This document shows, piece by piece, positions 52,041-62,279 of a stretch of 64,000 bases of DNA (its first letter is position 1; every line of letters begins with the position of its first letter). This DNA comes from Streptomyces monashensis. Its GTDB lineage: Bacteria; Actinomycetota; Actinomycetes; Streptomycetales; Streptomycetaceae. The translations under genes were made by a program, and so were the position numbers. A model generated the notes under the pieces. That model worked only from the letters and a program-made list of their open reading frames with translations, did not search any database and was not told where the DNA came from. The stretch lies in NCBI RefSeq assembly GCF_001866665.1, contig NZ_MLYO01000036.1, forward strand, positions 124,001 through 188,000, given 5' to 3'.

Positions 52041-54014
52041 TCAGGGCTTGTAGTCGACGGGCAGGTTGGCGGCCGGCGCTCCGGTCGGCGGGACCTGGAG
52101 GGTCTTGAGGGCGAACTCCATCACCTGCTTGTAGATGGGCCCGCAGATCTGGCCGCCGTAGTAGCTCCCGGAGGTGGCGTTCTGGATGGCGCAGTAGACG
52201 GTGATGCGGGGGTTGTCCGCGGGCGCGAAGCCGGCGAACGACGAGGTGTAGCCGTGGTACTTGCCGGTGGCCGGATCCACACGGTTGGCCGTACCGGTCT
52301 TGCCCGCGACGTTGTAGCCCGGGATGCGGGCCTTGATGCCGGTGCCCTGCTCGTCGTCCACGACGGACTCCAGCATCTGGGCGACCGTCCTGGCCGTCTT
52401 CTCGCTGACGACCCGGGTCTCCTTGGGCTTGGCCGCGGGGGTGAAGCGCCCGTCGGCGCCCTTGGTGCCGCGCACAAGTGTCGGCTCGACGCGGACCCCG
52501 CCGTTGGCGATGGTCGAGTACACCGAGGCGGCCTGCACCGCGTTGATGGAGAAGCCCTGGCCGAAAGGGATCGTGTACTGCTGCGAAGTGGACCACTTCT
52601 GGTACGGCGCGAGGATGCCCGGGGTCTCGCCGGGGAAGCCCAGCCCGCTGTAGCTGCCGATGCCGAACTTGCGCAGGTACGAGTAGAGGACCTTGTCGGC
52701 CTGCGCCTGCGTCCTGCCGAGCTGGCCGGTGGCGAGGATGGTGCCGATGTTGCTGGACTTGGCGAGGACGCCGTTCAGCGTGAGGTACCAGGTGTCGTGG
52801 TCGACGTCGTCGGAGAAGAGCCGGTCGCCGCGGTGCAGCCGGTTGGGCACGACGACATGGGTGAGCGGGGTGGCCGCGTTCTCCTGCAGCACGGCCGCCA
52901 TGGACATCACCTTGGCGGTGGAGCCCGGCTCGAAGGCGTCCTGGACGGCCGCGTTGCCCAGGTCCGCGGCGTCCGCCTTGGACAGGTCGTTGGGGTCGAA
53001 GCCGGGCGAGTTGGCCATCGCCAGGATCTGCCCGGTCCGGGTGTCCTGGACGACCACGTACCCGCGGTCCGCCCGGGACTTCCTCACCTGCTGGGTGATG
53101 GCGTTCTGCGCGGCCCACTGGATGTCGCGGTCGATGGTCAGCTCGACGTCGGCGCCGGACACGGCCGGGGTCTGCGTCGACCCCGCCGTGGGCACCTCGC
53201 GCCCGCCGGACTGGGCGTACCGGATCTCGCCGTCCTTGCCCGACAGCTCCGTGTTCAGCTCCTGCTCGATGCCGCCGGCGCCCCGGCCGTCGGCGTTGAC
53301 CCAGCCCAGTATCCCGGCGGCGAGGTCGCCGTTGGGGTACACGCGCTGGCTGCTGGGGTCGGCGAAGACGCCGGCGAGCACGTTGACGGTGTGCTTGTCC
53401 GTCTGCGCCTTCGCGGTGAGCGCGCTGCGCAGGTCCTTGATCTGCTTCCAGACCTGCGGGGTCTGCCGGGTGGCGAGCCGCGTGTAGCGGGAGTTCCTGT
53501 TCGCGGGCCGCAGCTTCTGCACGAGCGTGGCCTGGTCCTGCCCGAGGATCGGCGCGAGCAGCGCGGCGGCCTGCTCCGGACCGTCGTCGATCTTCAGCTG
53601 CTTCTCGCCGAACATCGTCGGGTCGGCCGTGATGTCGTAGGCGTCCTCGCTGACGGCCAGGGCGACGCCGTTGCGGTCGGTGATCCCGCCGCGCTCGGCG
53701 GTCAGGGTGTGCACGACGTACCGGTTCTGGTCGGCGCGGGCGGCGTACTCGCTCGCGTCGACGGCCTGGACCTGGAACAGCCGTACGACGAAGGCGGTCA
53801 GCACCAGGGTCAGGGTGAGGCTGACCATGCGCAGCCGGGGTCGCGGACTGCCGAGCCGGAGCTTCTGCTGGACGAGCGGCCGCGCGCCGCTGGGGCGGCG
53901 GGCCGGCCGGGCACCGGACCCGCCCGGCCGCCGCGCGGCATTCCCGGGCCGCGCCGGCCTGGCCGGTCCGGGCACACGACGGCGGGGCGGTTGCCTGTCG
54001 GACACTTCCGTCAC
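52041..54014 (-). CDS. ftsI: Septal transpeptidase FtsI (PBP3, class B)
   Basis: Crosslinks septal peptidoglycan together with FtsW. The 657-residue protein has a basic Pro/Arg-rich cytoplasmic N-terminus and one transmembrane helix (about 63-80, MVSLTLTLVLTAFVVRLF). A dimerisation/pedestal domain starts ERGGITDRNG. The penicillin-binding domain has STAK (S365-K368), SSN (420-422) and KTG (572-574). The GTG at 54014 overlaps the ftsL stop (GTGA), so translation is coupled. Confidence 0.97.
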   Translation of the reverse strand: MTEVSDRQPPRRRVPGPARPARPGNAARRPGGSGARPARRPSGARPLVQQKLRLGSPRPRLRMVSLTLTLVLTAFVVRLFQVQAVDASEYAARADQNRYVVHTLTAERGGITDRNGVALAVSEDAYDITADPTMFGEKQLKIDDGPEQAAALLAPILGQDQATLVQKLRPANRNSRYTRLATRQTPQVWKQIKDLRSALTAKAQTDKHTVNVLAGVFADPSSQRVYPNGDLAAGILGWVNADGRGAGGIEQELNTELSGKDGEIRYAQSGGREVPTAGSTQTPAVSGADVELTIDRDIQWAAQNAITQQVRKSRADRGYVVVQDTRTGQILAMANSPGFDPNDLSKADAADLGNAAVQDAFEPGSTAKVMSMAAVLQENAATPLTHVVVPNRLHRGDRLFSDDVDHDTWYLTLNGVLAKSSNIGTILATGQLGRTQAQADKVLYSYLRKFGIGSYSGLGFPGETPGILAPYQKWSTSQQYTIPFGQGFSINAVQAASVYSTIANGGVRVEPTLVRGTKGADGRFTPAAKPKETRVVSEKTARTVAQMLESVVDDEQGTGIKARIPGYNVAGKTGTANRVDPATGKYHGYTSSFAGFAPADNPRITVYCAIQNATSGSYYGGQICGPIYKQVMEFALKTLQVPPTGAPAANLPVDYKP

Positions 54015-54586
54015 CTGCCGGGGGTCGGGGTGGAGGCGGGCTGGGGGGTGGGGGGCGGCGGTACGGCCGCCGGGTCCGCGGGCGCGGGGGCGCGCCGGGG
54101 GCCTGCCTGCGGGGTCGCGGCGGAGGGGGCCGGAACCGGGAGCGACGCGGAGGGGGAGAGCGAGCGGACGGCGGCCGGGGTCATGGCCTCGGGGGCCACC
54201 CGGTCGGTGAGGGCGGCGGACTCGGGGGCGGCGCCGGGGACGCCCCTGACCCTGCCGTCCGGGCCGAGGAAGGCCGGGTCACCGCCGGGGACCATGCCGA
54301 GTTCGTGGGCGCGGCGCTGGAGGGCGTCGGGCGAGGAGTAGTCGTCGATGTCCCGCTGGAGGGCCTGCTCCTCGTCGGTGAGGCTCTTGGTCCGCTTCTG
54401 GAGGTCGGCGAGTTTGAACGAGCCTTCGCTGAGAGCGGAGTTCAGCACCAGCAGCCCGATGAGGCCACCGCCGAGGATCACGACGACGAGCAGGACGAAC
54501 GGGGTGCGGGCCGCGCGTGCGCGGCCGGCCGGGATGAGCCGGGCGAGCCGCGCGGCCCGCCCCCTCAGTTCGGGTTTCCTACTCAC
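54011..54586 (-). CDS. ftsL: FtsL-like septum formation protein
   Basis: A 191-residue bitopic protein in the ftsL position. A basic N-terminus and one transmembrane helix (about 30-50, FVLLVVVILGGGLIGLLVL) are followed by a heptad-type coiled coil (about 56-85, FKLADLQKRTKSLTDEEQALQ) and a septum-initiator motif DALQRRAHELGMVPGG. A long Pro/Ala-rich extracytoplasmic tail follows, which is variable. It bridges FtsQ/DivIC and FtsI. The GTG at 54586 lies just behind a 90-nt tandem-repeat gap, and the stop overlaps ftsI. Confidence 0.92.
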   Translation of the reverse strand: MSRKPELRGRAARLARLIPAGRARAARTPFVLLVVVILGGGLIGLLVLNSALSEGSFKLADLQKRTKSLTDEEQALQRDIDDYSSPDALQRRAHELGMVPGGDPAFLGPDGRVRGVPGAAPESAALTDRVAPEAMTPAAVRSLSPSASLPVPAPSAATPQAGPRRAPAPADPAAVPPPPTPQPASTPTPGR

Positions 54587-54595
54587 TGCTCCCCC

Positions 54596-54685
54596 GGTGG
54601 GTGCGGGAATCCGGCCGGCTTCCCTGGTGGGTACGGGAATCCAACCGACTCCCCTGGTGAGTCCGGAAGTCCGACCGACCTGTCT
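54596..54685. repeat. Three imperfect 30-bp tandem repeats between rsmH and ftsL
   Basis: Three units of exactly 30 bp (54596-54625, 54626-54655, 54656-54685), each beginning GGTGGGT or GGTGAGT, then CGGGAATCC or a close variant. They fill nearly the whole rsmH-ftsL gap. Read on the minus strand in one frame they would encode ten-residue units (GFPYPPGK type), but that frame runs back into rsmH and is not a supported gene. Confidence 0.85.
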
Positions 54686-54688
54686 GGC

Positions 54689-55645
54689 TCACTCGGCGTC
54701 CTCCCTGATGCGCTCGGCGCCGCGCAGCCTGGCCGGGGCGGCCCGGCGGTTCTCGGCGACCTCTTCCTCGGTGGGAAGTTCGGCACCGCGGGTGAGCAGC
54801 TTGAGCCGCGGCTGGTACCGCTCGGGCACGACCGGCAGCCCGGGCGGCGCGGTGGACGCGGCGCCGGCCGCGAACACCTGCTTCACCAGCCGGTCCTCCA
54901 GCGACTGGTACGACAGCACGGCGACACGTCCGCCGACGTCGAGGGCCTTCACCGCGGCCGGGATCGCCCGTTCCAGGACGGACAGCTCGCCGTTGACCTC
55001 GATGCGCAGCGCCTGGAAGGTGCGCTTGGCGGGGTTGCCGCCGGTGCGCTTGGCCGCCTGCGGCAGGGCGTCCCGGATCAGCTCCACGAGCCGGGCGCTG
55101 TTGCTGAACGGCTCCTTCTCGCGCTCGCGCACGATCGCGGACACGATCCGCTTGGCCTGCTTCTCCTCGCCGTACGCGCGCAGGATGCGCACGAGTTCGC
55201 CCGCCGGGTAGGTGTTGAGGACCTCGGCGGCGCTGACGCCGGTCGTCTGGTCCATGCGCATGTCCAGGGGCGCGTCCTGGGCGTAGGCGAAGCCGCGGTC
55301 GGCCTCGTCCAGTTGCATCGAGGAGACCCCGAGGTCGAACAGGATGCCCTGCACGCGCGCGATGCCGAGCCGGCGCAGCACGTCGGGCAGTTCGTCGTAG
55401 ACGGCGTGCACCAGGGTGGCGCGCTCGCCGAAGGGCGCGAGGCGCTCGCCGGACAGCCGCAGCGCCTCCTTGTCCCGGTCGAGGCCGATCAGCCGGGCCT
55501 CGGGGAAGCGGGCCAGCAGCGCCTCACTGTGCCCGCCGAGGCCGAGGGTGCAGTCGACGACCACCGCTCCCGGCCGCTCCAGGGCGGGGGCCAGCAGATC
55601 CAGGCACCGCTGGAGCATCACCGGGACGTGTCGACTCTGGCTCAA
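54689..55645 (-). CDS. rsmH: 16S rRNA (cytosine1402-N4)-methyltransferase
   Basis: A 318-residue SAM-dependent methyltransferase (MraW), first gene of the division cluster. The opening HVPVMLQRCLDLLAP is typical. SAM-binding VVDCTLGLGGHSEALL, then FDLGVSSMQLDEADRGFAY and RTFQALRIEVNGEL are family blocks. The start appears to be TTG at 55645, with GAGAGG 5 nt upstream. No mraZ gene precedes it. The promoter candidate 55859-55886 would give a leader of about 200 nt. Confidence 0.96.
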   Translation of the reverse strand: MSQSRHVPVMLQRCLDLLAPALERPGAVVVDCTLGLGGHSEALLARFPEARLIGLDRDKEALRLSGERLAPFGERATLVHAVYDELPDVLRRLGIARVQGILFDLGVSSMQLDEADRGFAYAQDAPLDMRMDQTTGVSAAEVLNTYPAGELVRILRAYGEEKQAKRIVSAIVREREKEPFSNSARLVELIRDALPQAAKRTGGNPAKRTFQALRIEVNGELSVLERAIPAAVKALDVGGRVAVLSYQSLEDRLVKQVFAAGAASTAPPGLPVVPERYQPRLKLLTRGAELPTEEEVAENRRAAPARLRGAERIREDAE

Positions 55646-56061
55646 GGAGGCCTCTCAGATCCGTCGGCCGTGCCGCACCGCCGACCCCGCCTGCTCGTGA
55701 AGGGGGAGGCCCGCCGGCGCCGGAAGCGTCGGCCGGCCGGGAGCGGGAGGAGGCCGAGCCGTACGTACGCGCCGCGCACGTGAGGAGACGGCCCGGGTGT
55801 TCGCCGGGGTCTCCAGGGGTTTCACCAGCAGGGAGAGCCACGCCTCCCGCTTCGCGCCACTTTAGTCCACCCTGTCTCGCGGTCAATCAACCGGCCTGCG
55901 CGTCGCGTACCGCATCGCGCTGGAAGCCGCAATACGAAATGATTCACCCGTTCGGCGAGGTTTTGCCGTCCGTGTGGGTTAGCTCACAACAAGCCACCAT
56001 GGCGCTCTTTGTCCGCTCTCACAGGAGGACGGGACCGAGTGTGACCAGTAGCGTCATCCGT
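55646..56061. other. Divergent non-coding gap between rsmH and carbonic anhydrase
   Basis: 416 nt without a supported gene. It contains the rsmH leader and promoter (minus strand) and the start region of the carbonic anhydrase gene (plus strand). An AGGAGG at 56023-56028 lies 12 nt before an alternative GTG at 56041. Nothing else distinct is visible. Confidence 0.6.
55859..55886 (-). promoter_or_regulatory. Candidate promoter of the rsmH-led division cluster
   Basis: On the minus strand -35 TTGACC (55886-55881) and -10 TAAAGT (55864-55859) are 16 nt apart, close to the vegetative consensus TTGAC / TAnnnT. It is the best promoter-like match in the gap and reads toward rsmH. Confidence 0.5.
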
Positions 56062-56610
56062 ATGACGACTTCCGCAGCAATTCCCAGTGGACCCGAAGGC
56101 GCCATAACCAGCGACGGCACCGTGACGGACCGACTGGTCGAGGCCAACCAGGGGTACGCCGCCGAGTTCACCGACCCGGGCATGGACGCGCGTCCCGTGC
56201 TCCAGGTCGCGGTCGTGGCCTGCATGGACGCCCGGCTCGACCTGCACGCCGCGCTCGGCCTGGAGCTCGGCGACTGCCATACGATCCGCAACGCCGGCGG
56301 CGTCGTCACCGACGACGTGATCCGCTCCCTGACCATCAGCCAGCGCGCGCTCGGCACCCGCAGCATCGTGCTGATCCACCACACGGGCTGCGGCATGGAG
56401 TCGCTCACCGAGGACTTCCGGCACGACCTGGAGATGGAGGTCGGCCAGCGCCCCGCCTGGGCGGTGGAGGCCTTCCGCGACGTCGACCAGGACGTACGCC
56501 AGTCCATGCAGCGCGTGCGTACCTCGCCGTTCCTGCTGCACACCGACGATGTGCGCGGCTTCGTGTTCGACGTGCGCACGGGCCTGCTGCGCGAGGTCGA
56601 CCCGGCCTGA
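56062..56610 (+). CDS. Beta-class carbonic anhydrase
   Basis: A 182-residue enzyme interconverting carbon dioxide and bicarbonate. Zinc ligands are C54 (VACMDARLD, with the Asp56-Arg58 dyad), H107 and C110 (IHHTGCG). RNAGGVVTDDVIRSL is the conserved substrate-side block. The ATG at 56062 fits the family N-terminus; a GTG at 56041 would add seven residues and sits 12 nt after AGGAGG. It is divergent from rsmH. Confidence 0.93.
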   Translation: MTTSAAIPSGPEGAITSDGTVTDRLVEANQGYAAEFTDPGMDARPVLQVAVVACMDARLDLHAALGLELGDCHTIRNAGGVVTDDVIRSLTISQRALGTRSIVLIHHTGCGMESLTEDFRHDLEMEVGQRPAWAVEAFRDVDQDVRQSMQRVRTSPFLLHTDDVRGFVFDVRTGLLREVDPA

Positions 56611-56723
56611 CCGCACCGACCGGCCGGCCGCCCCGGAAACCCGGCGCTTTCCACGCCCCTCCCTGTAGCGAAAACGTCGAAAACAGGGTCGAAAAAGCCG
56701 TAAGACCGACATCGTGCGGGCAG

Positions 56724-56732
56724 TTGTCCACA
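56724..56732 (+). other. Perfect DnaA box upstream of moxR
   Basis: TTGTCCACA at 56724-56732 matches the Streptomyces DnaA-box consensus exactly. It is in the 266-nt gap before the MoxR gene, 152 nt upstream of its start. Two GTCGAAAA copies at 56676-56683 and 56689-56696 lie nearby. Confidence 0.5.
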
Positions 56733-56876
56733 GGCGAGTGACACGAATCGGTAACGGCAGCAAGAATGCGGGGGTGGCGTCACGCGGAACTGTTCCCGCG
56801 TGGTGTCCGTGTTTCGGGGTGGGCCGGTTACGCGTCACAGAGCGCCGGCCCGGATAGACGGGCCGAGGAGGGCCGG

Positions 56877-57916
<1,040 letters not shown>

Positions 57917-57917
<1 letters not shown>

Positions 57918-59278
57918 TGAGCGCCGGGGGGACCGGACAGGCGGAGCCCGACCGGGGGGAGGCGGGCGGCGTCCGTACGGCCCTTTCCGGGCTGACGACC
58001 CGCGGCCGCTCCTTCCTGGCCGCCGGGATCGCCGCCGCGATCTGCGCGTACGTCCTCGGCCAGAGCGACCTGCTGCGGGTCGGCCTGCTGCTGGCCGTGC
58101 TGCCCCTGCTGTGCGCGACCGTGCTCTACCGCACGCGCTACCGGGTGGCCGCCACCCGCCGGCTCGCCCCCGCGCGCGTGCCGGCCGGCAGCGAGGCCCG
58201 GGTGCACCTGCGGATGGACAACGTCTCCCGGCTGCCCACCGGCCTGCTGATGCTCCAGGACCGGGTGCCCTACGTCCTCGGGCCGCGCCCCCGGTTCGTG
58301 CTGGACCGCGTGGAGCCGGGCGGCCGCCGCGAGGTCTCCTACCGGGTCCGCTCCGACCTGCGCGGCCGCTACCCGCTGGGCCCGCTCCAGCTGCGGCTCA
58401 CCGACCCCTTCGGGATGTGCGAACTGACCCGCTCCTTCTCGGCGTTCGACACGCTCACGGTCATCCCGCACGTGGAGCCGCTCCCCCCGGTCCGCTTCAG
58501 CGGCGAGGCGAAGGGCTACGGCGACGGGCGGCAGCGCTCGCTGGCCCTCGCGGGCGAGGACGACGTGATCCCGCGCGGCTACCGCTACGGCGACGACCTG
58601 CGCCGGGTGCACTGGCGCTCCACCGCGCGCTACGGCGAGCTGATGGTCCGCCGCGAGGAACAGCCCCGGCGTTCCCGCTGCACCGTCCTGCTGGACACCC
58701 GGGGCGGTGCCTACGAGGGCGCGGGCCCCGACTCGGCCTTCGAGTGGGCCGTCTCCGGCGCCGCCTCGGTGCTGGTGCACATGCTCGAACGGGGCTTCTC
58801 GGTACGGCTGCTGACCGACACCGGCAGCGCGGTGCCCGGCGAGGGCGGCGACGGATTCTCGGGCAGCGGCCCGGAGACCGCGGACGCGGCCGGGCTGATG
58901 ATGGACACCCTCGCGGTGATCGACCACTCCGACGGCACGGGCCTGTCCCGGTCGTACGACGTGCTGCGCGGCGGCAACGAGGGTCTGCTGGTGGCCTTCC
59001 TCGGCGACCTGGACGAGGAACAGGCCGCGACGGTCGCCAAGATGAGCCGGCGCACCGGCGGCGCCGTCGCCTTCGTGCTCGACCCGGACACCTGGGTGCG
59101 CGAGGCGACCGACGTGCCCCGGCCCGGGGACCGGCACGAGGAGCGGCTGCGCGTACTGCGCGAGGCGGGCTGGACGGCGCTGAGCGTGCCGCGCGGCGCC
59201 CCGCTGAACGCGCTGTGGCAGCAGGCGGACCGGGTGCGGTCCGGGCTGGCCGCCGTGAGCGGGGAGACGGGGGCATGA
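57917..59278 (+). CDS. DUF58 domain protein
   Basis: A 453-residue membrane-anchored protein. Two N-terminal hydrophobic helices (about 35-75, FLAAGIAAAICAYVLG and GLLLAVLPLLCATVL) precede an Ig-like region and the DUF58 domain with the signature DDVIPRGYRYGDDLRRVHWRSTARYGELMVRR. A VWA-like region with TVLLDTRGGAYEG follows. It is the standard partner of MoxR and transglutaminase. ATG 57917 overlaps the moxR stop by 1 nt; a GTG at 57914 (GTGA) is the alternative. Confidence 0.93.
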
Positions 59279-59412
59279 GCGGGCGGCGCGGTGCGGCCGC
59301 GGTGAGGCGGAGGCATGAGCGACCCTTCCGGTCGGGCGTCGGTGCGCGGGGAGGCAGAGGCGTGAAGGAGTGTTCCGGGCCGGCCCCGGTGCGCGGGGAG
59401 GCGTCGCGATGA
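59275..59412 (+). CDS. Possible 45-residue bridging mini-ORF between DUF58 and transglutaminase genes
   Basis: ATG 59275 overlaps the DUF58 stop (ATGA), and its TGA (59410-59412) overlaps the transglutaminase ATG 59409 (ATGA). The 45-residue product, MSGRRGAAAVRRRHERPF..., is Arg/Gly-rich, without hydrophobic segment. Its first 12 bases, ATGAGCGGGCGG, are repeated at the start of the transglutaminase gene (59409-59420), and a 15-bp repeat lies at 59341-59355 and 59388-59402. It may carry ribosomes across the 130-nt gap; peptide function is doubtful. Confidence 0.35.
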   Translation: MSGRRGAAAVRRRHERPFRSGVGARGGRGVKECSGPAPVRGEASR

Positions 59413-61793
59413 GCGGGCGGGCACGACTGGCGCTGTGCGCCGCCGCGGCCACGCTGATGGCCTCGTGCGCGCTGCTGCCGCTGGTGGCCGCGCCGACCTG
59501 GCTGCTCCAGCTGATCCCGCTGGTGGCCGTGCAGACCGGAGTCGGCGTGGCGGCCCGCCGGGTGCCGCTCGGCCGGCCGCTGACCGTGGCCGCGCAGGTG
59601 CTGGTCACCCTGCTCATGCTGACCCTGGTCTTCGCGCGCCGGCACGCGTTCGTCGGGCTGATCCCTGGCCCGGGCACCTTCCGGTACCTGGCCGACCTGC
59701 TCCAGCAGGGCTCCACCGATGTCAGCGAGTACGCGATACCGGCGCCGCTCACCGACGGCATCAAGCTGATGCTGATCGGCGGCGTCCTGATCGTCGGCCT
59801 GCTGGTGGACACCCTCGCGGTGACCTTCCGCAGCGCGGCGCCGGCCGGACTGCCGCTGCTCGCGCTGTACTCGGTGGCCGCCGGGCTGTCCGGCGGCGGC
59901 GCCGACTGGCTGTGGTTCCTGGTGGCGGCGGCCGGCTATCTGATGCTGCTGCTCGCCGAGGGCCGCGACCGGCTGGCGCAGTGGGGCCGGGTCTTCGGCG
60001 GCGGGCCCCGCTCCCCCGGCGCCCCGGACGGCGGCGCGGTGGCCCCGGTGCGCAGCGGGCGCCGGATCGGCGCGGTCGCGCTCGGCGTGGCCCTGCTGGT
60101 GCCGCTCGCCCTGCCCGCGATGAGCGGCGGCCTGCTGGACGCCGCCGGCACGGGGATGGGCGCGGGCAACGGCGACGGGGGCACCATCTCGGCGGTCAAC
60201 CCGCTGGTGTCGCTGCGCGACAGTCTGAACACGAACGACGACCGCCAGGTGCTGTCCGTGCGGACCAGCACGAACGACGTCTCGGACCTGTATCTGCGGA
60301 TCGTCTCCCTGGACGACTTCGACGGCACCACCTGGAAACCGGCCCAGCGGCACATCGTCGGCGTGCCGGACGCCTTCCCCACGCCGGCCGGCCTGAGCCC
60401 GGACGTCAGGCGGGACACGGTGACGACGACGATCTCGGCGGCGGACTGGTACGCCCAGAACTGGCTGCCGATGCCGTACCCGCCGAGCGGGGTGAAGATC
60501 GCCGGCCGCTGGCGCTACGAGCCGGTCGGCATGACCCTCGTCGGTGACCACGGCCAGAACACCCGCGGCGAGACCTACGAGGTGACCAGCCTGGACGTGC
60601 AGCCGACGGCCGAGCAGCTGGCCGCCGCGCCGGAGCCGCCGCCGGCCCTGAAGCGCGCGTACACCCAGGTGCCGTCCGCGCTGCCGAAGGTGGTGGCGCA
60701 GACCGCGAAGCAGATCACCGCGGGCGCCCGCAACCACTACGAGGAAGCGGTCAAGCTCCAGGACTACTTCGCGCTCACGGGCGGCTTCCAGTACGACACC
60801 CAGGTGGAGGTCGGCCGCGGGCCGGACGCCATCGCGAACTTCCTGAAGAAGAAGCAGGGATTCTGCGTCCACTTCGCCTTCGCCATGGCGGCGATGGCCC
60901 GCACCCTCGGCATCCCGGCACGGGTCGCGGTGGGCTTCGCCCCGGGCACCGCGCAGACCGACGGCACGGTCACGGTGAGCCAGAAGGACGCGCACGCCTG
61001 GCCGGAGTTGTACTTCGAGGGCGTGGGCTGGACCCGCTTCGAGCCCACCCCGACCCGGGGCAGCACGCCGTCGTACACGGTGCCGGACTCGCCCGGCACC
61101 TCGCTCCCGGAACAGGACCTGCCCTCGGGGCGGTCGTCCGCGGCGCCGTCGGCGGCGGCTTCGCCGAGCGAGAGCTGCTCGGCGGCGCTGGTCAAGGTCC
61201 AGGGCTGTGACACCGCGTCGGCCGCGGCGGCGCCGGGGAGCGGTGGCGGCGGCGCGGGCCCGTGGTGGGCCGTGCTGATCGGGCTGGCCGCGCTGGTGGT
61301 GCTGGCCGTTCCGCTGTCGCCGCTGCTGTGGCGGGCGCGGGTGCGCTCGGTGCGGCTCGGGGCGCATGACCGGACCGAGGAGGGCGCGGCGCGGCACACC
61401 CTGGCGGCCTGGCAGGAGCTGACGGACAGCGCCTGGGACCACGGCATCACGCCGGACGAGTCGCTGACCGCGCGCAGGGCCGCCGACCGGATCGTCCGGC
61501 TCGGCGAACTGGACCCGGTGGCCGGTGCGGCGGTGCACCGGGTCGCGGACGCCGTGGAGCAGGTGCTGTACGCGCCGCGGCCGCGCCCGGCGGCGGGAGC
61601 CGCGGAGGACGTGCGCAGGGTGATCGGGGGGCTGCGCGGCGCGGTCGGTAGGGGCGCGCGACTGCGGGCGCTGTTCCTGCCCCGTTCGTCGGTGCGGGTG
61701 CTGTGGGCGCTCTCGGCCCGCTGGTCGGCGCTCCGGGCCCGGATGACGGCGGCCCGGCCGAGCCCGCGCCGGCCGTCGGAGCAGCGGAGCTGA
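59409..61793 (+). CDS. Transglutaminase-like membrane protein (TgpA/DUF3488-DUF4129)
   Basis: A 794-residue protein. Six or more hydrophobic helices fill about residues 1-260 (TgpA N-terminal domain). An extracytoplasmic transglutaminase-like domain follows with the catalytic pair C486 (KQGFCVHFAFAMAAMA) and H529 (KDAHAWPELYFEG). One more transmembrane helix (about 618-640, WAVLIGLAALVVLAVPLSPLLW) precedes a C-terminal DUF4129 domain (LAAWQELTDSAWDHG). It belongs with MoxR and DUF58 in one operon, a widespread trio of unproven function, probably in envelope protein processing. Confidence 0.93.
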   Translation: MSGRARLALCAAAATLMASCALLPLVAAPTWLLQLIPLVAVQTGVGVAARRVPLGRPLTVAAQVLVTLLMLTLVFARRHAFVGLIPGPGTFRYLADLLQQGSTDVSEYAIPAPLTDGIKLMLIGGVLIVGLLVDTLAVTFRSAAPAGLPLLALYSVAAGLSGGGADWLWFLVAAAGYLMLLLAEGRDRLAQWGRVFGGGPRSPGAPDGGAVAPVRSGRRIGAVALGVALLVPLALPAMSGGLLDAAGTGMGAGNGDGGTISAVNPLVSLRDSLNTNDDRQVLSVRTSTNDVSDLYLRIVSLDDFDGTTWKPAQRHIVGVPDAFPTPAGLSPDVRRDTVTTTISAADWYAQNWLPMPYPPSGVKIAGRWRYEPVGMTLVGDHGQNTRGETYEVTSLDVQPTAEQLAAAPEPPPALKRAYTQVPSALPKVVAQTAKQITAGARNHYEEAVKLQDYFALTGGFQYDTQVEVGRGPDAIANFLKKKQGFCVHFAFAMAAMARTLGIPARVAVGFAPGTAQTDGTVTVSQKDAHAWPELYFEGVGWTRFEPTPTRGSTPSYTVPDSPGTSLPEQDLPSGRSSAAPSAAASPSESCSAALVKVQGCDTASAAAAPGSGGGGAGPWWAVLIGLAALVVLAVPLSPLLWRARVRSVRLGAHDRTEEGAARHTLAAWQELTDSAWDHGITPDESLTARRAADRIVRLGELDPVAGAAVHRVADAVEQVLYAPRPRPAAGAAEDVRRVIGGLRGAVGRGARLRALFLPRSSVRVLWALSARWSALRARMTAARPSPRRPSEQRS

Positions 61794-61815
61794 GACGGCG
61801 CCGGCGTGGAAGGCG

Positions 61816-61862
61816 CAACGTGTGAGGGGCGACCACCTCGGGTGGTCGCCCCTCACACGTTG
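61816..61862. terminator. Perfect 22-bp bidirectional hairpin terminator
   Basis: Arms 61816-61837 and 61841-61862 are exact reverse complements with a 3-nt loop TCG. It lies between the convergent transglutaminase gene (ends 61793) and the DUF3040 gene (ends 61896), serving both. Confidence 0.9.
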
Positions 61863-61895
61863 TCTGTCGGCGTCGGCGGAATCCGCCGCCCGGCG

Positions 61896-62279
61896 CTAGC
61901 GGCCCTGTTCGTCCCGGCGGCGCTGCCAGCGCTCTTCGATCCGGTCCATCATGGAGCGCTTGGGACGCGGCTGCCGGCGGGCGGCGGCCGCGGGCTGCTC
62001 ACCCGGTTTCGGCGCCTTGCGCCAGCCGGTCACGGCGAGTACCGCGCAGCCCAGCATGACGAGGAAACCCACCACGCTGACCCAGATCAGCTGCGCGACC
62101 ATTCCGGCCATGAGGAGCGCGATACCCACGAGAAAGCCTGCGACCGCCTGGTAGACCCGACGCCGGGTGTACGTACGCAGACCGCTTCCCTCAAGCGCCG
62201 ACGCGAACTTGGGATCTTCGGCGTACAGCGCTCGCTCCATCTGCTCGAGCATGCGCTGCTCGTGCTCCGAGAGCGGCAC
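61896..62279 (-). CDS. DUF3040 small membrane protein
   Basis: A 127-residue protein. The conserved actinobacterial opening MPLSEHEQRMLEQMERALYAEDPKFAS is cytoplasmic and helical. Two transmembrane helices follow (about 43-62, AVAGFLVGIALLMAGMVAQ; 65-84, WVSVVGFLVMLGCAVLAV), then a basic tail PRPKRSMMDRIEERWQRRR. Function unknown. The GTG at 62279 has GGAGG 5 nt upstream. Confidence 0.93.
   Translation of the reverse strand: MPLSEHEQRMLEQMERALYAEDPKFASALEGSGLRTYTRRRVYQAVAGFLVGIALLMAGMVAQLIWVSVVGFLVMLGCAVLAVTGWRKAPKPGEQPAAAARRQPRPKRSMMDRIEERWQRRRDEQGR

Noticed and set aside
54583..54786. 67-codon minus-strand ORF through the 30-bp repeats
   Set aside because: It begins inside rsmH in another frame, has no ribosome site, and its only regular part is the repeat array.
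55646..56061. mraZ or another regulator gene before rsmH
   Set aside because: No ORF with mraZ motifs is present; short ORFs here have no coding character.
58497..61856. A 1119-codon minus-strand ORF
   Set aside because: It is a shadow of the DUF58 and transglutaminase genes, whose domains are clear on the plus strand.
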